NCBI GenBank assembly: GCA_943787375.1
Contig: CALSME010000001.1
Location: forward strand, 72,001 to 136,000
Length of the DNA stretch: 64,000 nucleotides
Source: an uncultured Polaribacter sp.
GTDB taxonomy: Bacteria; Bacteroidota; Bacteroidia; Flavobacteriales; Flavobacteriaceae
Reading direction: 5' to 3'
Shown: one piece after another, positions 52,657 to 61,036 of the stretch
How the letters are laid out: each line of letters begins with the position of its first letter
How positions within the stretch are numbered: position 1 is the first letter of the stretch
Translations under genes and position numbers: made by a program
The notes under the pieces: model-generated
Database searches by the model: none
What the model was told of the DNA's origin: nothing
What the model saw: the letters and a program-made list of their open reading frames with translations, nothing else

Positions 52657-53375
52657 TGGCAAAAAATAAGATTTATAAAAATTTACCTTATAAGAAAATA
52701 TACCTTTATCGTTTTGTAGTTTTAATGATATTGATATCCTTATTGATACCTTTGTTTGGCTTGTTAAAGTCAGGTACAATATCCTTATTTGCAACATTAG
52801 CTATGTTAATATGGACTATTTCTTTTTACCTCCTTCCAATGCTTATTTTATATTTCAATTACCGTAGCTATAATAAGTACACGATTCTTCAAATTTCCAA
52901 TAATGGAATTACTTATAAGGATGGTTTACAAAAGAGAGCGTTTCCATTTGAAGAAATAGAATATGTAGAATTTAACTTGTCTTACCCCCTTTATGAAAAT
53001 CGATGGCGATTGGCTTTTTGGGACGAGTATTATTATGCATTGGTAAAGCTAAAAGACGGAGAAAAATATATTATCACTTGCTTGTTGTGTGATGAATTGA
53101 AAGAGATAATTCCTATTGATTTGATTAAAAAAAGAAGAAGAGTTTTTCCTTTAGTTCAAATTAAAGAAAAAATAAAACTAAGTAATCTCGTTAATGACAA
53201 TATTTTATTTGAAAAAAAAGTACAGAGTTTTATAATAAAATTTAAAAATAAATCTGAGTTAGAATTACAAAATATTGTAAAATCTAAAAACGAGTATCAA
53301 TCAGAAGCTGTTCAGGCAGCAAAGAAGTTACTAAAATTAAAAGAAGTTATTAGTCCAGTCGGTCAAACTTTATGA
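52653..53375 (+). CDS. Two-helix membrane protein, presumed immunity protein for tip B
   Basis: The 240-residue protein has two membrane segments (about 20-40 and 46-67). A PH-like cytosolic domain follows (about 73-160, ILQISNNGITYKDG...FPFEEIEYVEF), then a basic helical tail. It overlaps the orphan tip B stop codon by four bases (ATGATGG), the standard toxin-immunity arrangement. An immunity protein in the membrane fits the hydrophobic segment in tip B. The family is not known to me beyond the PH-like look. Confidence 0.68.
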   Translation: MMAKNKIYKNLPYKKIYLYRFVVLMILISLLIPLFGLLKSGTISLFATLAMLIWTISFYLLPMLILYFNYRSYNKYTILQISNNGITYKDGLQKRAFPFEEIEYVEFNLSYPLYENRWRLAFWDEYYYALVKLKDGEKYIITCLLCDELKEIIPIDLIKKRRRVFPLVQIKEKIKLSNLVNDNILFEKKVQSFIIKFKNKSELELQNIVKSKNEYQSEAVQAAKKLLKLKEVISPVGQTL

Positions 53376-53423
53376 CTTAGCGACAACTAAAAAATAAAGT
53401 TCAGCAATTTTTCATAGAAGAAG

Positions 53424-53454
53424 AAACCATCGTTTAAAAGCGGTGGTTTTTTTA
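53424..53454 (+). terminator. Terminator after the tip B immunity gene
   Basis: A 9-bp stem (53424-53432 with 53441-53449, one T-G pair) is followed by a T run. Confidence 0.7.
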
Positions 53455-53616
53455 TGCGTATGCTTTTTTAGCGTTAAAGTCTCTAATGAGAGCATCTATA
53501 ACCATAAAGATTTTTTCTCTTTCTTCTTCATTTAGTTTAGAGACTTGTTCAATACGTTTTAAGGTTTGTTTGTTGAGCTCTAAAGAAGTTTTCCCTACAA
53601 GGTTGTAAGAATTTTT
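53452..53616 (-). pseudogene. Remnant of a helix-turn-helix (XRE-type) regulator C-terminus
   Basis: On the minus strand a 54-codon frame without a start codon encodes LVGKTSLELNKQTLKRIE, then LNEEEREKIFMVIDALIRDF and AKKAYA before its stop codon. This looks like the C-terminal tail of flavobacterial XRE-family regulators. The DNA-binding part is missing, with a stop codon upstream at 53617-53619. It runs opposite to the RHS cassettes and hints at past insertion or deletion here. Confidence 0.45.
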
Positions 53617-53698
53617 TTATATATTTGGTAAGCCTATGATAATGTAGAAAGGACGTTCATTAAAAAAAAAGTTTTTAGTAAAGAGGTGTCTACTAAAA

Positions 53699-54637
53699 AT
53701 GGTCAACCGCAAAAAAAACGTATTAGATTACTTTTCATTTGGGATGCCCATGCCAAATAGGAAAATTGTAAACGGAGAGCCGTATAGATATGCCTACCAA
53801 GGACAAGAAAAAGACCCTGAAACTGGCAAGGAAGCGTTTCAATTAAGGCTTTGGGATAGCAGGATTGGGAGGTGGTTAAGTCCAGACCCATATAGGCAAT
53901 ACTACTCTCCATATTTAGGGATGGGTAATGACCCAATTAATGGAATTGACCCTGATGGTGGATATAAAACTAAATGGGACAGATTTTGGGGCTGGGTAGG
54001 TGGAGGATTTAAGGGTTCTTTCACAAGTAGTGATAACCCTGGTACTGAATGGCACAAGTATGGAATTGTAAAAAATACGGGGGATGGCGAATTGACTTTT
54101 GATTTTGGTTTAAATAATGGGGGACGTAAAGAATTACTTGACTACGGGTATCAAACAAATGGAACTAATTATTTTAATAGTGGTTCTGGTTTTATGAGGG
54201 CTACGAAAGTTGATTGGGTTGATAACTGGTCTGAATCTAATAATATACTTGCTAAATTTTCATATGAAACGATTGACGGAGTTAGTGTAATTGGCCAAAC
54301 TTTAAACCCTTTTGATAATCAGCTTACTCGTTTAAATGGAAATGGAATTGCTAGGGGAAGTAATGAGCACCTTGATTTGAGTGTTAATACTGCTGCAACA
54401 TTTATTCCAACTGCAAGAGGTTCTGTATCAGGTGTAAAAGGTTTAGGTTATGTAGGCAAGTTAAATACAGCTCAATTTTCAAAAGTATTTAAAGGGAATT
54501 TAAGTAAACTTTCTCCTAAGTTGAGGGGGTTTACTAATAAGTATATCATTAATAGTGGTATAAAATGGTATAATAACCAAATTGGTAATGGAGTAGTTTT
54601 ATTAAAACTTAAAAGTTTAGCACCTAAAGATAATTAA
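53699..54637 (+). CDS. Orphan RHS tip C (partial core plus variable C-terminus)
   Basis: The 312-residue frame starts with ATG and enters the RHS core late (DYFSFGMPMPNRK, FQLRLWDSRIGRWLSPDP, GNDPINGIDPDGG). A ~215-residue tip follows. Its middle (about 180-240, DNWSESNNILAKF and GQTLNPFDNQL) is shared with tip D, while the last ~70 residues are unique (rich in Lys, Leu and Asn, ending LKLKSLAPKDN). No signal peptide is present. It can be a silent donor or an intracellular product. No border repeat stands in front of this one; the terminator and XRE remnant do. Confidence 0.7.
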   Translation: MVNRKKNVLDYFSFGMPMPNRKIVNGEPYRYAYQGQEKDPETGKEAFQLRLWDSRIGRWLSPDPYRQYYSPYLGMGNDPINGIDPDGGYKTKWDRFWGWVGGGFKGSFTSSDNPGTEWHKYGIVKNTGDGELTFDFGLNNGGRKELLDYGYQTNGTNYFNSGSGFMRATKVDWVDNWSESNNILAKFSYETIDGVSVIGQTLNPFDNQLTRLNGNGIARGSNEHLDLSVNTAATFIPTARGSVSGVKGLGYVGKLNTAQFSKVFKGNLSKLSPKLRGFTNKYIINSGIKWYNNQIGNGVVLLKLKSLAPKDN

Positions 54638-54640
54638 GTT

Positions 54641-54868
54641 ATGGATTTTTTGATTGAAATTGTGTTTAGGGGTATTATAGTTCGTTTCTTTGGAATTTAT
54701 ACTAGATACTATTTTTGGAATTTATTCGGTAAAAAATTTACTCTTAAACAGTTAAAAGGAAAAGAAGACACAAATAGTCAATATTCCCAAGATTTTTTAA
54801 ATGCATTTGTAGGATTAACTATATTTTGTTTATTGTCATATTTTATTGCTTATCTAGTATTCAGTTAA
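54641..54868 (+). CDS. Small membrane protein, presumed immunity protein for tip C
   Basis: The 75-residue protein begins with a hydrophobic segment (MDFLIEIVFRGIIVRFFGIY) and ends with another (about 52-74, AFVGLTIFCLLSYFIAYLVF). It starts three bases after tip C and stops 23 bases before the next border repeat, so it is the only candidate immunity gene of that cassette. No family is recognised. Confidence 0.6.
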   Translation: MDFLIEIVFRGIIVRFFGIYTRYYFWNLFGKKFTLKQLKGKEDTNSQYSQDFLNAFVGLTIFCLLSYFIAYLVFS

Positions 54869-54891
54869 TAAAATTTTAAGCCAACTTATCG

Positions 54892-54916
54892 GTAGTGTCC
54901 TAAACTGGCGCTTTTG
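54892..54916 (+). repeat. Short border repeat R3
   Basis: This 25-base copy of the border word (GTGTCCTAAACTGGCGC plus flanks) stands between the tip C and tip D cassettes. It passes directly into RHS core sequence that is almost identical for ~120 bases to the start of orphan B (51670-51790 against 54894-55014). Confidence 0.85.
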
Positions 54917-54921
54917 AAAAG

Positions 54922-55854
54922 TTAAGAAATGGAGCTAGTAAAAATCAAAATGGAATAGTATCTTTATCAGGTGCTACGGACTATTATCCTGGTGGGATGG
55001 CGATGCCAAATCGGCAAATTGTGAACGGAGAACCGTATAGATATGCGTATCAGGGAGAATTTGCAGAGACCGACCCCGAAACTGGGAAACCTGCGTTCGA
55101 AGCTCGTTTATACGATCCAAGAATTAATAGATGGTTAAGTCCAGACCCAATGGGACAATATCATTCGCCTTATATGGCAATGGATAACAGATGGAATATG
55201 TCTATAGATCCTACTGGAGGTTGTACGGTAGGTGTAGATTGTCCTGAAGATTTTGACTGGATGGGTAGTGGTACTGTTGTTTTAGACGAAATTGTACTCG
55301 GTGGAAATGGGGAATTTTCTGCGGGAATTCCTTATGAAACATCTGGTTTGGATTTTAGATCGCTTGAAAATATGTTTAGCAATGTCAATCTTGGAAGTAT
55401 TCGTCCTGCAAAATATGATTGGACTGATAAGTGGGCTGAATCTAATAATTTACTTGTTAGTATTCCTTATGACATTGTTAATGGCTTTTATGTTACTGGG
55501 CAAACTCTTAATCCTTTTGATAATCAGTTACAAAATTTTGATGGTTCTGGTGTTACTAGAGGAAGTAGTGATCATTTGGATAGTGGTGTTGAAGCTTTAA
55601 CATCATTACTACCCATCGGAAAAGTTAAATATGCAGCAGGTCCTTTAAAGCAATGGATTCGTATAGGGGCTTCTTATAGTCAAATATTAAAAACTAAAAC
55701 AGCGTTATCGATTAAATATGGAGCTTCTCCTAAATATTTACATAAAATTCCAAGTAAGTTTTTTCAAAAGCTGAATAAAAAGTTAAGAAAATTTAAATTG
55801 CCTTGGGAGTCTAATAACACTATTGATCCAGGTCATTATCATATAAAGTTTTAA
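54922..55854 (+). pseudogene. Orphan RHS tip D (partial core plus variable C-terminus)
   Basis: The frame opens at the TAA in border repeat R3. It encodes the core remnant RNGASKNQN, GATDYYPGGMAMPNRQ, FEARLYDPRINRWLSPDP and the linker LDEIVLGG. Next comes the pre-toxin domain shared with tip C (DKWAESNNLL, GQTLNPFDNQL). A unique ~80-residue C-terminus rich in Lys ends PGHYHIKF. Start codons before 54997 are poor and there is no signal peptide, so it is likely a silent donor. The basic tail with a final HYH could be a nuclease, which is only a guess. Confidence 0.72.
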
Positions 55855-55873
55855 AAGAAATAGATAATTCGTT

Positions 55874-56218
55874 ATGATTTATATATCAATAAAAATCGAA
55901 TGTAGTAAAAAAACTAAAAAAACAAACACTGTAGTTGAAAAAGTATTATCCTTTTTTTTACCAAAAGCTAATCCTGATTTTGATAAAGAAATAGATTTAG
56001 TATCTCAATGGCTGTTAGAGTTCGAAGATGAAGATTCAATTCCAAATCGCGAAATTGGTTTAAGTTCTAAAAATAAAGCTTTGATGAAAATGCCTTATAA
56101 AAATAATTATGGTTATTGGTCTGATAATAGCTTGACTTATAGTGATTTTAAAAAATCGTTTAGTGTATTACCCGTTAATGAAGGTCTATTTAATAAAAAA
56201 TGGAAGGAGGTAGGGTAG
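55874..56218 (+). CDS. Presumed immunity protein for tip D
   Basis: The 114-residue cytosolic protein is acidic in the middle (FDKEIDLVSQWLLEFEDED, about 37-55) and ends in YSDFKKSF and WKEVG. It lies 19 bases after tip D. Its stop codon TAG is formed inside the border repeat R2. The acidic character fits binding to the basic tip D. No family is recognised. Confidence 0.62.
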   Translation: MIYISIKIECSKKTKKTNTVVEKVLSFFLPKANPDFDKEIDLVSQWLLEFEDEDSIPNREIGLSSKNKALMKMPYKNNYGYWSDNSLTYSDFKKSFSVLPVNEGLFNKKWKEVG

Positions 56219-56393
56219 TGTCCTAAACTGGCGCTTTTGGGAAATGCTTATATGTAGTTATTGACAATCAGGGTTTTACAAAACAAAGGCCCGCTTTTTT
56301 GAGAGGCATACACGTTCATTGAAATAGTAAAAGTTCCTTAGCGGTTGTTATTACTGGGTTTCTTTCCACGTCGTGTCCTAAATTGGCGCTTAT
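56215..56393 (+). repeat. Long border repeat R2, right end of the orphan array
   Basis: This ~179-bp copy of R1 has border words at 56215-56239 and 56373-56390. Its right word ends in GCTTATG rather than GCTTTTG and abuts the end of the RDD gene. R1 and R2 are direct repeats 4.7 kb apart and could recombine to delete the array. Confidence 0.85.
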
Positions 56394-56409
56394 GTAAGCG
56401 TTTTCTTAT

Positions 56410-57126
56410 TTACTGTTGCGTGAAGTAATCGTAATCTGTGAGTACAACATTCAGAAAATTAATCGGCTTTAGATCCGTTTTAATTCCAGTAATTTCAACC
56501 ACACGTTCATGTAATTTTAAAATAATGGCATGCTTTCTTTTTTGAAGCGCAGAGTGGTACAATTTTTTTATGGTTTGAGCATCTGCATCCGAAAGTAAAG
56601 TTACTTGCGGAAAAGTAGGGGTGTAGTCTTCTGGTGCATCTGCCAAAAGAACTTCCTGCAAGGTCACTCTTTTCTTTTCACTAATAATGGTAGTGCCTGC
56701 AGCAATGTCTCCCAAACGTTGCCCTTTTCCATTCAATAAAATAGTTAAAACAGCAACAGAGCCCGTTGCCATTTGAATGTCAATAATTCGCATTAACCAT
56801 CGCAGCACATAACTGCCCAAGGTAGGTTTAGAACCGTCTAATTTAACCACTCTAATTTTATTGGCCCATTTCCCTGGTGTTTGTCCGTTCCATAAGGTTT
56901 CAAAAATCAACGTATAAAATAGAATCGGCAAACTTAGAATGAGTGATATGGCCCATTGTTGCATGCCAAACTTAAGGTCTAACCAAGAAATTAAAAACGC
57001 CAATGAAATGATATAACAAATGATAATGAGTAGGTCTAATAAAAAAGACCCAAGACGTGTTGTAATGTGCGCAACATTTTGATGAATGCTAATATTTTGA
57101 GCAGTTTCTATTTGAAAGTTATCCAT
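56410..57126 (-). CDS. RDD family membrane protein
   Basis: The 238-residue protein has the RDD domain (about 20-150) with TRLGSFLLDLLII near the start, three or four membrane segments, and the NGQTPGKWANKIRVV and GQRLGDIAAGTTII motifs typical of the family. A cytosolic C-terminal part of ~85 residues follows. It is divergent from the SpoIIM operon. This pairing recurs in Bacteroidota next to MoxR/DUF58 genes, so it may be functionally linked. The exact role is unknown. Confidence 0.85.
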   Translation of the reverse strand: MDNFQIETAQNISIHQNVAHITTRLGSFLLDLLIIICYIISLAFLISWLDLKFGMQQWAISLILSLPILFYTLIFETLWNGQTPGKWANKIRVVKLDGSKPTLGSYVLRWLMRIIDIQMATGSVAVLTILLNGKGQRLGDIAAGTTIISEKKRVTLQEVLLADAPEDYTPTFPQVTLLSDADAQTIKKLYHSALQKRKHAIILKLHERVVEITGIKTDLKPINFLNVVLTDYDYFTQQ

Positions 57127-57237
57127 TTTTCCTTTTATTTGTTATACCAACTTTTTTAAAGAAGTGCTAAGGTAATAAGTTTCTATGATTTCTGAATTTC
57201 AGTATTTAGTTTTTAACAATAAAATATCTTTCTGTCT

Positions 57238-58209
57238 ATGAGAGAGGCTGCTTTTGTTCGAAAAAATAAAGAAAAATGGGCGCTTTTTGAAAACGTTCTT
57301 TCAAAAAAAGCACAGGTTTCTCCAGACAAATTATCGGATTTATACATTGAGATTACCGACGATTTAAGTTTTGCCAAAACATTCTATCCTAGAAGCAATA
57401 CAACGAACTACTTAAATACAGTTGCCGCTTCGGCTCATTTAAAAATATACAATACAAAAAAAGAAGGAAAAAACAGCATTGTCAATTTTTTTAAAATTGG
57501 CTTTCCAACCGCTTTTTATCAGCATCATGCACAATTGGGAATTGCATTTCTAGTGTTTGCTTTTTTTACACTAATTGGCGCTTTTTCAGCCGCCAATGAC
57601 ATCGATTTTGTTCGACTTATTTTAGGAGACGGCTATGTAAACATGACCTTAGAGAATATTGGAAAAGGCGATCCGATGGCAGTTTATAAAGATGCCAATG
57701 AAATAGAAATGTTTTTAGGAATTACCATCAACAATATTCGAGTTGCCATGTATGCCTTCATTTTTGGAATGCTTTTTTCTGTTGGAACTCTTTATATAAT
57801 GATGCAGAATGGCATAATGCTGGGGTCTTTTTTATATTTTTTCTATGACCAAGGTTTGCTATGGGAATCTTCTCGAACCATTTGGATTCATGGGACCATT
57901 GAGATTTCTGTCATCGTAATTGCTGGTTGTGCTGGACTGGTTTTAGGAAACGGTTTACTATTTCCGAAAACATACAGCCGTTCCGAATCTTTTAAAAGAA
58001 GTGCAAAAGCAGGTTTAAAAATTATGGTTAGCACCCTTCCTTTTTTCGTAGTTGCAGGTTTTTTAGAAGGATTTGTTACCCGACACACAGAAATGCCCGA
58101 TTGGTTGGCTCTATTTATCATTGCCACCTCATTTTTTACAATAATTTATTATTACATCGTATATCCAATAAAATTAAATCATAAAATAGAAACAGATGGA
58201 AGCACATAA
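57238..58209 (+). CDS. Stage II sporulation protein M-like membrane protein
   Basis: The 323-residue protein has a ~95-residue cytosolic head (MREAAFVRKNKEKWALFENVL) and then about six membrane segments, with the SpoIIM-type core FIFGMLFSVGTLYIMMQNGIMLG split over about 178-200. Non-sporulating Bacteroidota carry it next to MoxR/DUF58 genes. It heads a six-gene operon and overlaps the next gene by 14 bases. Confidence 0.85.
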   Translation: MREAAFVRKNKEKWALFENVLSKKAQVSPDKLSDLYIEITDDLSFAKTFYPRSNTTNYLNTVAASAHLKIYNTKKEGKNSIVNFFKIGFPTAFYQHHAQLGIAFLVFAFFTLIGAFSAANDIDFVRLILGDGYVNMTLENIGKGDPMAVYKDANEIEMFLGITINNIRVAMYAFIFGMLFSVGTLYIMMQNGIMLGSFLYFFYDQGLLWESSRTIWIHGTIEISVIVIAGCAGLVLGNGLLFPKTYSRSESFKRSAKAGLKIMVSTLPFFVVAGFLEGFVTRHTEMPDWLALFIIATSFFTIIYYYIVYPIKLNHKIETDGST

Positions 58210-59089
58210 TTTTGTAACATTCAGAAAAGAAAGAGATTTAGGCGCTATTATTACCGACACATTTAAATTCATTCGCTTGGAATGGAAGCCCTTTTTTGGC
58301 TATATTCTTAAAATTGCAATTGTCCCAATTTTATTAGCAGTAGCCTCCGTTTTATATATTTCCTTTGCCAGTACAAAAGTATTTTCGGGGATAGATGTAG
58401 AAAATTTAGGTACATTTAATGATGGAAACCTATATGGGGATTCTGTAGAAATTATTGTTGCTGTTTTTTTAATGCTAATTTTTTATTTAGTTGCCTATGT
58501 GATGGTTAATATTGGTTCACTCTACTACATTAAATCATATATTGAAAACAACGGGCAGGTAAATTTTGAAGAGATTAAACAAAAGGTAGGAGAAAAATTT
58601 TGGGCGTTTGTTGGCTTAGGTATTTTAATAGGACTTATTGTTTTTGTGAGTATGATTCTCTGTTTTTTTCCAGCAATTTATACAGGTATTGTTTTGTCTT
58701 TAGCCTCTTCTATTTTAGTTTTTGAAAACAAAACCGTTTTAGATACTATTGGAGATAGTTTTAATTTTATAAAAGGGCATTGGTGGGAGACTTTTGGAAT
58801 TTCGATTGTTATTGGTATTTTAGTCTCAATTTTAGGGTATATTTTTTCAATACCAGCCGTTATATATCAACTAATTCAAGGAATGTCTTTGTTGGGTTCA
58901 GATGATCCATCTCAGATGATGAGTATGTTTTCCGACCCTGTATATTTAGTGTTAAATATTATTGCAAAGTTAGGACAGTTTTTGTTTGCTAGCATTACTT
59001 TAATTGCAACAGTTCTCATTTACTTTGACATCAACGAACAAAAAAATGCCGCAGGGACAATCGATCAAATAAATAGCTTAGGAAGATAA
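58196..59089 (+). CDS. Six-helix membrane protein of the MoxR/DUF58 operon
   Basis: The 297-residue protein has about six hydrophobic segments (near 35-57, 82-108, 133-160, 165-180, 200-225 and 265-285). It starts 14 bases before the SpoIIM-like stop codon and ends three bases before the DUF4129 gene, so translation is coupled. Layout resembles general membrane domains found next to RDD and SpoIIM proteins. No named function. Confidence 0.75.
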   Translation: MEAHNFVTFRKERDLGAIITDTFKFIRLEWKPFFGYILKIAIVPILLAVASVLYISFASTKVFSGIDVENLGTFNDGNLYGDSVEIIVAVFLMLIFYLVAYVMVNIGSLYYIKSYIENNGQVNFEEIKQKVGEKFWAFVGLGILIGLIVFVSMILCFFPAIYTGIVLSLASSILVFENKTVLDTIGDSFNFIKGHWWETFGISIVIGILVSILGYIFSIPAVIYQLIQGMSLLGSDDPSQMMSMFSDPVYLVLNIIAKLGQFLFASITLIATVLIYFDINEQKNAAGTIDQINSLGR

Positions 59090-59092
59090 CCA

Positions 59093-59827
59093 GTGCTAAA
59101 AAACCTCATTTACATATCGTTTTTGTGCTTTACAATCACTCTTTTTTCACAAGAAAAAATTGCGGGTATTCGTATAGATTCCACAGAGGTAGCACAAAAA
59201 AAGTTTGACCAAAAAGTGTTGGAGAGTTTTAAAACTCAGGACGATTTTAATTATACATTCAAGCCAGTAGAAAAAAATGTATTTGAAAAAATGTGGGCAT
59301 GGTTGGGCAGAGTGGTGAAAAGAATGCTATCCTTTATTTTTGATGATATTGGTCCAGCTGTAGGCGTGTTGGCGGCAATAGTAAAAGCAATTCCATGGAT
59401 CGTTTTAGGCCTATTACTGTTTTTTATACTCAAGTTTTTCTTGAAAGTAAATACTCGAAATGCAACCGATGTACTCGAAACAGTACCCTCCATTCAATTG
59501 ACCAATGATGAAGAACTCATAAACAATTTGCAGTTAAATGAATTGATTGCGCAAGCGATTCAAGAAAAGGACTACCGCCTAGCAGTTCGTTTTTATTATT
59601 TACTAATTTTACAAAAGTTAACAGACAAAGAATTGATTGTTTGGCAGCAAGAGAAAACAAACGAAGATTTTATACGAGAAGTAGCAAAGCTCAAAATTGC
59701 CTCAGATTTTACAGAAATCACCCGATTGTATGATTTTGTCTGGTATGGTAATTTTGAAATTAATGAACCCGAATTTTTAAAAGCAACCACTTTATTTAAC
59801 ACCTTGAAAAATAAAATTCTTGGATAA
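59093..59827 (+). CDS. DUF4129 domain membrane protein
   Basis: The 244-residue protein has an N-terminal signal-like segment (1-20), one membrane helix (about 90-120, IVLGLLLFFILKFFL) and a C-terminal cytosolic DUF4129 domain (about 145-240, with YRLAVRFYYLLILQKL and the YDFVWYGNFEI block). DUF4129 proteins recur in MoxR/DUF58 clusters and may take part in cell-surface or polysaccharide-related work. The start is GTG. Confidence 0.82.
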   Translation: MLKNLIYISFLCFTITLFSQEKIAGIRIDSTEVAQKKFDQKVLESFKTQDDFNYTFKPVEKNVFEKMWAWLGRVVKRMLSFIFDDIGPAVGVLAAIVKAIPWIVLGLLLFFILKFFLKVNTRNATDVLETVPSIQLTNDEELINNLQLNELIAQAIQEKDYRLAVRFYYLLILQKLTDKELIVWQQEKTNEDFIREVAKLKIASDFTEITRLYDFVWYGNFEINEPEFLKATTLFNTLKNKILG

Positions 59828-61022
59828 AAAACTCAAAATATACATCGCTCTTTTTATCGCCATCGTTGGGGGATTAATGTATGCAGATGCTACAAAACCA
59901 AAACCAATTAATTGGTTTCCAAGTTTTGTTGCAACGCATAAAATACCTTATGGTACTTATGTTTTAAAAGCGGAGTTACCAAGTTTGTTTCCCAAAACGA
60001 TTGTTAAAGAAATTCATCAATCGCCATTTCAATTTTTAACCGATACCACAACATCGGGTACCTATTTCTTTGTAGATGGATTTCTCAATTTTGACAAAGC
60101 AGAATTTAAAAAATTGCTGGCTTTTGTTGCAAGAGGAAATACTGTTTTTGTTGCCACCAATGGTGCTAATATTGATACATTGGGGCTAGAGACCCAACAA
60201 ATGATTACCACAGAATTGGAAGAGAATTTTGAAATAGGATTATTAAATCCAGCTTTTAGTGAAGCTACTTTTACCTTTGACAGACCTTCTACAAATTTAA
60301 TTTTCTCTAAAATAGATACTTTAAAATCAACAGCTTTAGGGAAATTAATGGTTACAAACCAAGAGAGGGAAGTGGTTGCAGAAGGCATTAACTTTATCAA
60401 ACATCCGCATGGAAAAGGGAATTTTTACTTTCATACAGCCCCATTGTTATTTACAAATTACAATCTCTTAAAAGAGAACAATGATACCTATGTAGCAAAT
60501 GTACTCTCTTATATAGATTCCGATCAACCTTTTCTATGGGATGCCTATTATAAAAACGGAAAAAGTAAAATATCCTCACCAATGCAATATGTTTTAGGTT
60601 CAGAAAACTTAAAATGGGCCTATTATATGGCATTGATTGGAGTTCTTTTCTTTGTGGTTTTTAAGTCAAAAAGAGTGCAAAGATTAATTCCTGTTGTGGA
60701 GCCTTTAAAAAACCAAACCCTTGCATTTACCAGAACGATTGCAAATATGTATTATGAGAAATCCGAACATAAAAACATCGCAACACACAAAATAACGTAT
60801 TTCTTAGAACATATTAGAACAAAGTTACATTTGCCAACAAATGTTATGAATGCGTCGTTTTACAATCATTTAGCCGCTAGAAGTGGTAATAAAAAAGAAG
60901 ACATTCTTTCGTTGTTTAAAACAATAGCCACTATTGGTCAATTAAAAAATATCACAAAAGAACAGTTAGTCAGTTTAAATAATAAGATTGAGTCTTTTGT
61001 GAAGAAGCAATCAAGATCATAA
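59820..61022 (+). CDS. DUF4350 domain membrane protein
   Basis: The 400-residue protein has an N-terminal helix (5-22), a periplasmic DUF4350-like alpha/beta part (about 30-250, with LLAFVARGNTVFVATNGA), a second helix (about 265-285) and a cytosolic helical C-terminus. The start is TTG, overlapping the DUF4129 gene by eight bases. It is a standard member of this flavobacterial operon. The role is unknown. Confidence 0.82.
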   Translation: MDKKLKIYIALFIAIVGGLMYADATKPKPINWFPSFVATHKIPYGTYVLKAELPSLFPKTIVKEIHQSPFQFLTDTTTSGTYFFVDGFLNFDKAEFKKLLAFVARGNTVFVATNGANIDTLGLETQQMITTELEENFEIGLLNPAFSEATFTFDRPSTNLIFSKIDTLKSTALGKLMVTNQEREVVAEGINFIKHPHGKGNFYFHTAPLLFTNYNLLKENNDTYVANVLSYIDSDQPFLWDAYYKNGKSKISSPMQYVLGSENLKWAYYMALIGVLFFVVFKSKRVQRLIPVVEPLKNQTLAFTRTIANMYYEKSEHKNIATHKITYFLEHIRTKLHLPTNVMNASFYNHLAARSGNKKEDILSLFKTIATIGQLKNITKEQLVSLNNKIESFVKKQSRS

Positions 61023-61036
61023 AAAATAATAAGAGT

